NCBI GenBank assembly: GCA_963969365.1
Contig: OZ017763.1
Span: 1,922,001-1,986,000 of the forward strand
Direction of reading: 5' to 3'
Length of the DNA: 64,000 bases
Source: Asterochloris sp. CNOR1
Lineage: Eukaryota > Chlorophyta > Trebouxiophyceae > Trebouxiales > Trebouxiaceae
The position numbers and the translations under genes are program-made. This document shows, in pieces, positions 1 through 12,000 of this stretch (positions are counted from its first letter, which is position 1; each line of letters begins with the position of its first letter). The notes beneath the pieces are model-generated. The model did not search any database. It had not been told where the DNA came from and was given only the letters and a program-made list of their open reading frames with translations.

Positions 1-3000
1 TCCGCGCCTGGACTGGCGTGTCAAGCGAGCAGACATGGAATCTCCCTGCAGACCTGCTTGTGAGTATGCTGCACAGGCATGGGCACTCGAGAAGCGCAGA
101 AACCAGACGTCTTGCACTGCCTGTGCAAGTGCTGACACCCAAACTGCAGGTTGCATGTCAGCCTTGTCATCCTGACACAGAGTCGGCTCAACATGGCACA
201 GCTGGAGACACAGCTGCCGCAGACTTCCTTGAGCAGGACATTATGGGGAGATGCTGATCACGGCCTGCCCTGCTGACTGCCATGCACAGCACGCTCACCG
301 AGGGAACAGGGACTGGCACAGATGGGGGCACAGCTGCCGCAGGATGTCCTGCAGCGAGGCGCGGCTGTCCGCCTGCAGCACCCGCAGGCCATCGGCGGCG
401 TGGTGCAGCGCCATAGCGTCGCAGGCCCTTGCCAGTGCCTGCAGTCATGAGCCACTTGTGGCCACTTGTGTTGTTTGAGAGACTTAGGTCAGGAGTAAGG
501 CCGCCCGCGCAGCGTAGGTCTAGGCTGACACTGCCCAGCGGACCAGTGACCAAGTAGCTGCCAGGCCGTGCGGGTGCATGCTGCAATGCCGCCGATGATA
601 GGCAAGCAAAGTTCAGCAGCATGCAGGCCCCTGCGGTTGCTGCGTGACTGCTGTGCCGTAAGTGCACGCACAGCGAGGGCCGGACAGAGAACATCATGAA
701 GCTTGACATGTCAACTGCCACAACACTACACTTCCCAGGCAGCCCACCTCTTGTCTGACAGCAGGCAGGCAGAGCTCACCCGCGTGCAGGCCCCCGCAGT
801 CGCTGCGTGGCTGCTGTGCCGGAAGTGCACGCACAGCCAGGGCAGCACAGAGAAGATGGTGAAGGCCAGTTGGTCACGCGGGTCCCCCAACAGGGCCGCG
901 ACGGCGTCGTTGCTGCCCTCAGGTGCAGGGGACCCTTCCATGAGCGTCAGCGCCGTCACCGCCTCCTCCCGAGCGCCGGCGGGGCGCCTCATGTTGGCTA
1001 TTTGCTCTGCCAGCTGGGTCATGACCTGCATGGGTGCATGGTGCTGCATGTGAGGCTTCTGCAGCACTCTGCTCTGGCTGGTGCCCGGCTCTGCCCTGGT
1101 GCTGCAAGTCACCTGCGGGCTGTGGGTGTGTGAGGGCAGCATCTGCAGCCACCCACTGTGGGAAGGGTGGGTGCACCGCAGCTCCTGCCAATTCTGGCAG
1201 GTCGTTCCAAGGTAGCTACCTGCAGCCCAGCTGGGTGAGAACCTGCAGAGTCAGGGTCCTGGGTATTAGTGGCAGCGTTAGGGTCTCTCCGAGGGAGTGG
1301 GTGTGTCTGGCACAAACACTGGGTGTGGGCTATGTGCTTTGCCAGCTGGGCTGCGCCCCGCAAAGGTGAGTACATCAGTGCCTCATGTTGGCCATGTGCC
1401 TTTGGCAAGCAGCTTGTCATCCAGCGGTGGCATAAAAGCAAAGGCCTCTGTCGTCTCAGTGCTCCTTCACCGGTTGCTCAGCATCACGTGGTGTGGCAGC
1501 AGGGCGTTGCAGGATTCTTGAAATGCCCTCTAAACTGCCATACATGTCCCCCCTGAGGGCTGAGAAATACAGCAATCAGCGGCTCACTTGTACTGTCTGC
1601 AGGCGGGTGTCGTGCTTGAACAGCCCCTTGACCAGCAGCTGCTGGGCAGCGCACAGGTTCCCACGAGCAAGAAGGCTGGCACCCACACGCCACCGCCGCT
1701 GACTCACGGCGGCGTCCGCCTGCAAGCCAAGAGGCCACTGCTGGGCACCGATATGACGGCAACGTCGCGGGTGCACTCAGGCATGACAAGACGTGTATGC
1801 ACCTCTGCAGCCAGCAGCACAACGAGTTGAGGAGTGATTTTTCATGAAGGCCTACATGATAGATGCTGCAACGTCAGGGAGATTGTAAGGTGTGTAGTCA
1901 TTGAAGCTGAAAGGCAGGGACCACCCTGACTGCCAGGCATGTCAGGCTTCACTACTCAGAAGGCTGTTGCACAACTGCAAATACAAGGCAGTTGAGTCTG
2001 GTTGTGGCTGGCCCTTTGCCCAGCAAGCGGGTGACCCACTCTACAGACTAACACCTACAGCGGCCAAGTGGATCACCAAATGCCTGGTCGAAGTCAGTTG
2101 GAGCATACAAGTCCCCAGAGCAGCCTGGCAGGCCATGCAGACACCCTATGACGTGGACAAAACAGGGCAGAGCTGTCCGTGACAATGGGCCCTTTGCCGC
2201 TGGGTGGCTGTAAGCACTTCATACCAACAGTGAGAGGAGCCTCACCTGAGCAGGGAGCTCTGCCTCTTCCTGTGGTATGCTAGCCAGCAGCACATTCTGT
2301 ACAATGACGTCGTTTAGGTCCAGGCGGTGCAGCACCTGCATGCATCAGATGCATTGAAGGCAATGACAAACATGCTTAACAGCATTCCCAACTGTTAGGA
2401 GACCGTGCGCGTATGCGCAGATGCAACACCATGGTGTGCTTGACCTGTTGATGGCAGTCCTGCAGCCATCTACTCTCAACCAGGTGTGAGCTGTGTGATG
2501 CAGCCCAGCAGTCACACATTAATTCCCTTCACCCAGCCTGGGTCCAATCTGGGGTTCAGGATTTCACCCCAGATGGCCTGCTCTGCAGCTGCAATTGCCA
2601 CGCAGCAGTGCCCATGCTGGGTTCCCTTTGCTGGCACCGCGCAGTTGGCCCACCTTGGAGAGGAGGTCCAGGAGGAGGCCCCACAGGTGGACGTAGGAAG
2701 TCCCCAGCAGCGCAAAGCAGGCCAGCAGGATCTGGGGATACAGCACCAGCCTCCCCTCATCCAGGCACTCCACCGTGACCTGCAGGCACAAACTCATGGT
2801 GACTTCACATGTACAGCGGTACAACAACAGCGCCATCTAGGATACACCTATCATTCAGGCGCCCAGGTATCCATCATAGGTGGTGGAGCCTGTTGAACAT
2901 GCCTCCAAACAAGACACGAGCCCAATGCCCGTCCCAGACCCAGAGCTGCCGCTGACAGCAACACACTGGCACCAGTGCTAACCTGACACATCCCTTCCCA

Positions 3001-6000
3001 CCAGACAAGACATGGCCGTGAGAACCCACAGAAATAGCTGTTTAGCTGATGAACCAAAAGTTACAGATGGCTCACCTGCAATGTGAGCACAATCTCCACA
3101 GCTGTGTCCAGTGCTAGCAAGGTGGGGCTGGCCAGGCATTTGCTCAGGCAGCTCAGCAGTGCGCAGCAGGCCTCCCCATTGACTGCCGGCCGCAGCGCGC
3201 GATACACCTGCAGCAGCGTGCATGACAGGTATGTTCCTTCTCAATGCACAGGTTGCAGGGTGCCCAGCTGAGCTCAAGGCAGAGCCAAAAGCGACTTAAA
3301 GCCTGCAGCTCCTCACCTGATGGCTGCGCCCGGCAAAGTGGCGACTGTTGCACTCCAGCATCCACTTCATCGCCTCCGCTGCCCACCGCTCCCGCAGGTC
3401 TGACTCAAAGAATGCAGAGTCCACAACCTGCAGCACAGCGTAGGGCTACCAGCCTAAGTAAGCAACGCCGATGCTGCTGGTCCCCTTTCATTGCATTTTG
3501 AAGAGAGCAGACTTGAACACCTGCAGTACGCTGAGGAACAGCCGAATGGAGCTTGGCTGACCATTGTCAGCCGTCCCATCATCAAGGCAGGTCCCACCAG
3601 CTGCACTGCATTTGTCCAGTGACCAGCACTGTGAAGGAAGCACAGCATCCTCTGCAAACTGCTGCAGCCCTCACTGCTCCATATCAAGCGCCAGACCTGC
3701 CACAAAGCCTGCAGTGTGGCAGACCTTCAGACCTCTACCACTACTGAATGATAATGTCCACAGTCACGAAAAGCAGTGAGACCTGAGTTGGCTGAAGAGA
3801 TGGAAAAGTAGCACATCCATGGGATTGGAGAGTGTAAACCGAATTGCCCAAGGTGCAAAAAGGGTGCCTCGACCAGGCACTCTGCTTCACGCAGCTTGCC
3901 CTCCATCTACTCGTCAGGGCAGTGCTGCAGGGCAATGCTGCCTCTAGCAGCCTGTGCGCCCATGCACCAACCGGCAAGGCCGGTTCCCCATCAGTCGTCG
4001 AGCCCAATGGCAATTGTCAGCTTCCCCCTGCGCACTGCAGTTCCATGCAGCTCACTACATTAGGCAGTGCTGTCAGGGCAGTACCGCTTGAAGGGTTGGT
4101 CTCAAGCAGACATGTGTCACAACCAGGCAGGACACCATGCATTCACAAGTTGTCCAGAACCTGGTGCGGCACTGCATCCGCCACGCATTGATACGCCCCT
4201 CCCCTCCTCGCTCACCGCATTAGCCAGTGCCGTCAGGGCAATGTTGCTCGGAGGGTTTGGCTCCAGCAGAGACGCATCCTGGTGAGGCCATAGGCGCCGC
4301 CCCCTCATCGACTGCAGGTACTTGATCAGGGAAGTGACCTGTTGGTACTCAGACAGCATGGCACCTGCAAGGGCATGAGAAATGGTGAGCAGCATGGTGC
4401 TATATCAGAGGAGGGCCTGCTGGTGCCCTGACAGCATGGCACCTGCACAGCAAAGTACGGGTACCTGTGATTGAGGAGAAAGCAGCACTCTGTCTGCAAG
4501 CACTCATTGCTGCTTGTGTGCAGCTTGAGGTGCCCATAAGTACACGCCAAATGCAAGTGCGAATTTGCAAGGGAGCAGAGCAGGGCCCAGCAGCTCCTTG
4601 CAACCCAAACAAGCGGCCTAGTTCTTCTTCTATTTGCCTCCTTCTACTTTTCCTTTACAACTCTTAGAACATCTTCATGTAAGCCACAGCCACCCACCTG
4701 CTGCCTTGTGCAGCTCCAGGTGACGTGCAGACAGGGAGTAGAGCAGGTTGACCAGCAGCTGCTGTGCGTGCTGGTAGACAAGAGGCTCTGGGGCATCCAT
4801 GGCTGTCAAGGTGGCATGGAACAGGAGGGGCAGATGCCCGCGGAAGTCTTCGTCGTGCTCATAGGCCACCTCTGCTGTGAGGCACAGCGCCAGCTCAGGG
4901 CGTGACAGCAGGCCCCTGCAGGTGACTGGTGGTCAGCTCTAAAACAATGTTGAAGGCACCCCCTTGTCCGTGTGAGACCCCAAACATTTAACGATCCAGA
5001 GGTACGCACCCCTACGGCTGACAACGTCCACTGCCATGAAAGACGACTGCTGGCCTGCTTGACCTTGGGAAGGCCACGAGATGCCTACGTACACCCACAT
5101 GTCTGCCAGGATGCAGTCCACAGGTACATGTGCAACACTGTGGCATGATGTGCTTCTCAGGCACACCCACCTGCCAGTACTGGTCCCCGATATTTGGGAG
5201 GCTAGGGGGACTCCCCCCAGCAGGGAGGGCTTCCGCCCCGCCCCTGTGGCGCTCTGCGTCTCAGAGTTGGTGCGCAGCATGGCGCTGTCCGTCACGGCCA
5301 CCGAGCGCCCGTCGTGGAAGGACGAGGACACGCTGGAGATGTCGCTGCGGGCGCTGGACAGCTTGGCCAGGTCCCTCTGCCTGTGATGCCCAGCTGCCCC
5401 TGCATGCGGCCACTTTGAAATTCAGCATTCAAACAGGGCCAACGGCAGCCGGCTGGCCCTGGTTGCCTGTCCCCCTGCACAGCACTTGATGGGTCGTGCA
5501 ACGCAAGCTGTCGCTGCGGGTGCTGGTTAGCTTGGCCAGGTCCCTCCTCTGCCTGTGGAGGCCTGCAAAATCTGCAGAGCACAATTGCAATGCCATCACA
5601 ACCATGGGTGGCCACTGCATGAGCGCTGTGCAAGAGGCTTCGGCCGCATGCAGTGTCTCTGACGCTGCAGAGCAGGCTTGCGCGCCACGTGCCCGGGTGC
5701 TATTGCCGTCCTCATTTGGGGTCAGTGACAACCTGAGTGCTGCACAGTAGAGACAGGGTGAATACGTGTCAGTGACGGATGGGTTACAGGTTAAGCTGAG
5801 CAGCAAGGATTGCACCCCAGACAAAGAGTGAGTTGCCTGACTGCCTCTTCCACTCTGAAGTACTTGCGCAGTTGCAGGGGCTGGGTTTACTTCTGGCCCT
5901 GGCGGTGTGCAGCGTACTGCTGGTAATGCCGCCATTTACAGTCAGTGATCACCTGAGTGCTGCACAGTGGACGTGGGTGTGGGGATTGGGCGCGGCCGAT

Positions 6001-9000
6001 TCTCCGCTCGCAGCCCATCCAAGGAGGAGTGGCTGCTGGTCTGGGACTGGGCTGCAGGCGCTCGCCACTGGGTGTGGTGGAACTCCAGGGCCTGCACAGG
6101 AGGTCACACGAGTGAGCTGCAGCAAGGAAGTGGCTGCTGGTGAGGGACTGGGGTATGGGGGAGCTGACAGATATGGTGGACAGCAGGGCTGCATGAGAGG
6201 GCACACAACTCAGCTGCCAGTGAGGGACTGGGCTGCAGTGGGAGCAACTGTGCTGAATTTCCAATGCCTGCACCTTGCAGGGGAGTGCAGGTAAGCTGCA
6301 GCACTGCGCACTCTTCAGCTGAGTGTGGTGGACAGTTGATGCCTGCACAGGGTGGCACAGTTGCACTAATTGGCCGGCTGCTACTGATGCGCAACACATG
6401 ACACCAAGCACAATCCGCTCACCACTCGATCATCACTATCACTTGCCGGTGCCACAAGCCAGCTGTAACCTGGGCTGCTTTTTCAACTGACCCACACTCC
6501 AGTGTGGGCCTGCTGGGCCATGTCAGCGGGGGTACACATCAAGCACCCCCTGCTTACCACCATGTCAATGCTGTTGCCGCGGGCCAGCTGTGCCGATGGC
6601 TGGCCACTCAGCTGGCGCTGAAGGGCGCCGCCATCATCCTCCTGCACCTGCAGTTGACCAGTGCGTTGAGGCAGCCAGGCTGGAAGATGAAACCAGCAGC
6701 AGCTACAGGCAAAGCTCTACAGTTGCATCTGCCGGCTGGACAATGACCAACTGCTGCAACCACTGTGGCAAGGAGGTCTTGCTCCAGGTTTGGGCTGCTT
6801 TCCAAATGCCAATGACGGTGTCTCAATACCTCCAAGTCACAACAGGTTGTTACAGCAGCAGCCATTCTGAATGTCCAAGCAGCGCAACATCTGCCAGGCA
6901 GGCCTGCCATGATGCGCACCTGCTGCTGGATCTCGTACACCAGCGTGTCGATGGTGTGCTGGGGGGCCACACGCGCTAAAAAGAGGGTCACCCGCTTGGC
7001 CACCTCAAAAAATCTTAGGGTTGCATCTAGGTCCTGCAGGCAGGGGCCGCCAATGTCAAGGCAACAGGCCACAGGGCCACAATTGCCTGGCCACCTCACA
7101 GAAAGGTTCGGTCTGCACCATTTGGGCGACACTGGCAGGGCTGCATTGGGTTTGCGGCTCACTCATCGCTATGCTTCAAGACCCAATCCGATAGTGTGTG
7201 CCATCCAGCATCCCCTTGCAGAAGTGTATCGCCACGCAGCACACTCAGAGCTGGCGCTCATTACATGGCAAGTCATTATTTGCAGGTGGGCTACATCTGT
7301 GTGCCCTCCACAAGCCCATCTGACATCTTACCACCCTTGGCCCTCTGCCATGCCCCTGACTCTGGAGCCCTTCTGCTCCAGCCAAGTCCCACCCAGGCTG
7401 ACACCTCAGATCAAACCCCCACCTGAGTGCCCTCGAGCAGCCCCTTGGAGACCACAAAGTCCAAAATGGGGATGATGTTGCGCTTGTTGGCAGCCACTGT
7501 GCTCCAAAGACGTTCGATCTCGTGTGGGAAGACAGCTCCATGCTGCTGTGTCACCAGGTACAGACTGTCCAGAGTCTGCTGATTGCCTGCAGGTGCACAT
7601 ATAGCTGACTTGGCAGTAGTGCAGCCTCTGAGGCTGCTGATCTGATGGGCAGGTGTTCTACAGCCCTCTACTGGCTGTCTGCATGAAGCTCAAAGCTGGA
7701 ATAAGCTCATGTTGTGTCCAACAGCACACAGCACATTGCATCGTGCAGCTGCAGGTTATGTGCATCGCAACTCTGCGAAAACACCGCAGGTCACCGTTTG
7801 CGATGACAGACTTGGCATGTTGGCATCAGGCAGTCTTTTGCAAACTGCAGATTGTGTAGCGCAACCTCGCCAGAGGGCCGCATATACCGAGTTCTTACAC
7901 CAGAGAGCCAGGCAGGACAGCACCAGGAAGCAGTCCTGCCATATCAGATCAGGATCCTGCCTCACCTTGCCACTGGGCTGCGAAGCTCAGGTTCTCGCAC
8001 CAGGGAGCCAGGCAGGTCAGCACCTGATGCTGCGCCGAGCGGCCTTGAGAGTGCAGCTGCCGCGTCAGCATCTCAATGCACAGCAGCTCACTCAGCTCGG
8101 GGTGGTCCCTGCAGGAGTGCAGCTGCCATGTCAGCATCTCAGTGCACAGCAGCTCGCTCAGCTCAAGGTGGTCTCTGCAGGAGCAGGTGTCATGATGCTG
8201 CTGAGCTCTGTTGTTGGTGATTGCATTGGCAGGAGCTCATGTGCTTCTGGGTTCAAAGTTGCTGAGCCCTGGATGGCCCCTGCAGTGACAGGAAAAATGT
8301 GGTGTTGCCTTGTCTGGCAGATTGCATGGCAGCATGCTCAGCACATAGCGATTTGTGCTGCACACCACAAGCTTTGATGTGTGCAGACAGGTGCGCCTGC
8401 CCTGCCTGAGCCCCTCGTGAAAGCCCACCTTGCCAGCTTGGCTGACAGCTGGTACTGGAACTGCTGGTAGGAGTCCTGCAGGTTCCCAATGACCACTGCC
8501 ACCCGGCCCTCCGTGTCTGCAGGCCCAGTGATGGCTGTGGCCACAGCTGTGGCGGAGTCTGTGATGACGCCCGCCATGCCCTTGCTCGTCTGCCTGGAGG
8601 TGTCTTTCCAGATGCGCTTTGACAGGATGTCCAGCATGTGCAGGGCATCGTCCCTCACTTCCTGCAGGGATGAGCAGGCATTGGGGCTCTTGTAGGGTAG
8701 CTGCCGGTGGGGCTCCTGTAGGCTAACGCACGTGCATGTTGTCGCCCGCCCATACTTCACAGGAAAAGGCATTCCAGCAGCAGCGTGAGGCACTTTGCCC
8801 AGACATGTGCAGGGTCACATACCTGACTTGAGTCTGGAAGCAAGTCAGACAGACCTGCTTGCCACCAACTCAGGGCGGGACACATCCTGGCAACCAGCCC
8901 ACCCAAGTGCTAGCTAGGTTATGCCCTGCTTGCGTCTGGCACACCTCACAGCACATGAGATTCTACAACAAGAAATGTCTTACAACCGTGAAAGCAAAAT

Positions 9001-12000
9001 TGCTGCCTCAAACACAGATGCTTGGCATGCATGCTGCCACAACCTGAATGCTCTGCCAAAAAGCAGGGTCAGGGGCCAAGCCGCAGCTTGCTGACCTCCT
9101 GGTGCCGGAAGTGCTGAAAATACATCTTAAGAGAGAGCCTGCACCCACACTGCCTCTCCACAAGGACTTAATCCTGCTTAGAAGCAGAGACACGACCAAT
9201 AAGCTGACTGCAGCGGCTTCACAACCCTTCTGGGGAACCCAGGTGTTGATCCACACCCAAGATTGGCAGGCCACGCTGCAGGCAGCTGCCCGTCCAGAAG
9301 TTGAGGTACAAGTAGCTAGCTGACCTGCAGCGGCTCCACAATCTTGTACAGCACCAGGCTCAGTAGAATCTGGGGCTTGGCAGGGATGTCATGGGCAGCG
9401 TACACCTCTGCCACCACCTGCAGCAGGACACAAACCAAAAGGGGCTCAAAACAGTATCTCTCTCGCAGACATAGAATGCAGAGGAGGTTTTGGGACGTCA
9501 TGTGCAGTGTCATCCTGCTCAACTACCTGCAGGCACAAAAAAAGTCAAAGCACCTTCAAATTTTCTTTGATTAGATGTCATTGAGGGGGTCAAGAACCAT
9601 GCTGTCATGTGCAGCTAACGCCTCTGCCACCATCTGCAGGTGGACACAAACGGAGCCACACCTCAACACAATTCAAACCCTGAGAGATTGGAGCAAAAGC
9701 TTGATGTCACAGGCAACAAATACCCCCAACCACAATCTACAGCCGGACACAAATTGCAACTTAATCAGACCAGACAGGACGCGATACGCAAATCGAGCAG
9801 TGATGGGCAGAAGTCTTCTTGCCAGGACCTACAGCCACAAAAGCAGATGTGCTAGCAGGGCAGAGGACAGGCGTTACACACAACAGAATTTTGCTTGCCA
9901 TGTGAGCAGCAAACTGCCACCTTGATGTCTGCCTGGGACACGATTGTGCACCCAGTGGCTTGTGTAGCACCGCTGGTAAATGCAGGAGACTACACAAGCA
10001 CACCCTGCTGACCTGAAAGTAGCCCCGAGATACAGCCTGGTAGCTCGTGTAGCACTGGTCAATGCAGGTGTCAAACAGGTCCAGGTTGCTGTGCAGGAGG
10101 TTCAGGAGGGCTGTCCGTGCCACGCTGTTCTTAGACGGGCCACAGGCGGCAGCCGGGAAGCTGGTGGTAAAAAGGCGGTCAATCCAGCCTAGTGCCCGAC
10201 CCTGGGAGTGCTGGCGAACCTCATTCTCAAAGGCTGGGCCCTGGAACAGGCAGTTTGATGCCAGGTTAGACGAATGGAGAACTGATTGAAGCTACCCAAG
10301 TGCTCTGCCTTTGAGAGCTGGTAGACTGCCTTCCTGCAGGCTGACCCTGTAGCAGTGACATCAGCGCATGTGGGTGGGAAGGCAGCCAAGCCAGCAAGTT
10401 GCCCAGCTCCTAGGGTTGCTGACAATGCAATTTCATCTACAGTCAGGCAAAGCCCATCTAACACAGAGCAGGAGGTCACTGGGCGCGAAGTGCCTGGCCC
10501 TAAGCGTGCTGGCGTGCTATTTTGAAAGCGTGTGCTCTGCAGACAGTCGTGGGCTGTCTCTCAGCCCAGAGAGAGGTGTTGACAGCCTTACAGATATTGC
10601 CCACCTGATATGCAGAGGCTAGCTACGTGAGCTGGCTAGCAGCATCTGCCAAGCCACCGCTCAATGTTGCTCATGGCAAGACACCCCCTACGCTCAACAT
10701 AAGCAGGACAACAGCAATGCACATCAGCAACAGACTGCCATCCAGACATCTGCAAATTGTGACGTGCAGCATGACCAACACACCTGCCAGGTCAGATTCC
10801 TCAGCAAACCAGAGATCCCTGACAAACACCAGAAGCATAGCTGTCTAGCCCAGGATTGCTGCGTGCCTTTTGCTACCAGCAGGTTTGCGTCAGCCAAACT
10901 CCAGATCATGCCAGAAGCATATATCTTGCATACCAGCAGTGGTCTCATGGTCCAGGCAGGCAAGGCCGACAACAGTTAACACAAGCACAGACAGACGTCA
11001 GGCTGCCCAGCAGCAGGACGAGCCATCCCCTCATTGGCTGCACATCCAAATGTCACACCCCTTAAGTACAGAGACTGGTGTGACCTCTTTGAAAGCACCC
11101 CATGCTCACCAGGAGCATGGTTGCCATGCCCAGATTGGCTGCGTGCTCCAGCAGATCGGCCGCCTCATTCATGTCGGCCTCCAGGTTCCTGGCACCCTCA
11201 GGGTCCTTCACGCGCAGTCGGGCCACGGTGATTGCGCGGTGCACCTCATTGCGATAGCGCCCTACAGTGACACATGTGCCATTCAGAACCGGCATTCCTC
11301 CGAACAGCGCCCTGCACGAACTGGGCAGCTGACTGCTGAAGCATGTGACGCGTGGCCTGCAAGGGACAACAGCACATCACTTTCGAAGTTGGTGACTCCC
11401 CTCCACAGCTTGGTCCTGGATGGCAGCAAACAACCATGGGTCAGTGTGCTGACAGACAGAAAAGGGACTGGCCGTCAGACCCCTCCTCTGGCCAGTCTGA
11501 GCACGCCAGAGACAGCAATTGCCGCGGGGCCGGCTTGAGGTGGAATACTGACAGCAGTTGAGCCTGCCAGTCCCTCCAGAGTCCACTTCAGGCACACCAC
11601 AAATGTTGATGCACCAACAGAAAGCCAGAGAGGCACTTGCCTGCAGACCCCTCCTCACTCCAGTCCGAAAACGCCACAAACAGGGTTTTACGCAGCGCCG
11701 GCTTGAACATTGTGAGGGAGCGCCCCCACGAAGCGCCCACACGTCCTAGCTCCCCAGCCACTGCTCGCGCCACAAGGCACAGACAGAAGCGCAACTGCTG
11801 CATCTCTGAGTAGACCTCTGCAGAGCACAAGGTGTGGTTGCGTATGGCTGCAAGCAATCAACACATGTAGCCTATACCAGCTTTCCATTCACTGCCTGTG
11901 TCACCTTGCACAGGCAGAAGCGCAGCTGCTGCATCCCTGAGTGTACCTCTGCAGCACAGCCAACAGTGTCCCCCAGGGAGCTCACATGGCACCTGGCAAG

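Larger units (their letters stand above)
290..9425 (-). other. FRY: FRY exon map, downstream part
   Basis: Exons in transcript order: about 9320-9420 (QILLSLVLYKIVEPLQ), 8429-8661 (EVRDDALHMLDILSKRIWKD onward), 7976-8108 (DHPELSELLCIEML onward), 7423-7586 (DSLYLVTQQHGAVFPHEIER), about 6905-7060, 5190-5380 (Ser-rich linker, SDISSVSSSFHDGRSVAV), 4700-4910, 4200-4370 (QQVTSLIKYLQSMRGRR), 3315-3420, 3075-3212, 2640-2780 (GRLVLYPQILLACFALLG), 2245-2335 (NVLLASIPQEEAELPAQ), about 1600-1740 (LLVKGLFKHDTRLQT), about 825-1030 and about 290-440 (LQDILRQLCPHLCQSLFPR). The 8429-8661/7976-8108 junction is phase 2 and joins R-DHPELSELL correctly. Confidence 0.65.

Noticed and set aside
188-721. Long minus-strand open frame of about 177 codons.
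   Set aside because: It reads through FRY introns and a decayed exon copy in the wrong frame; the conserved Furry residues lie in another frame.
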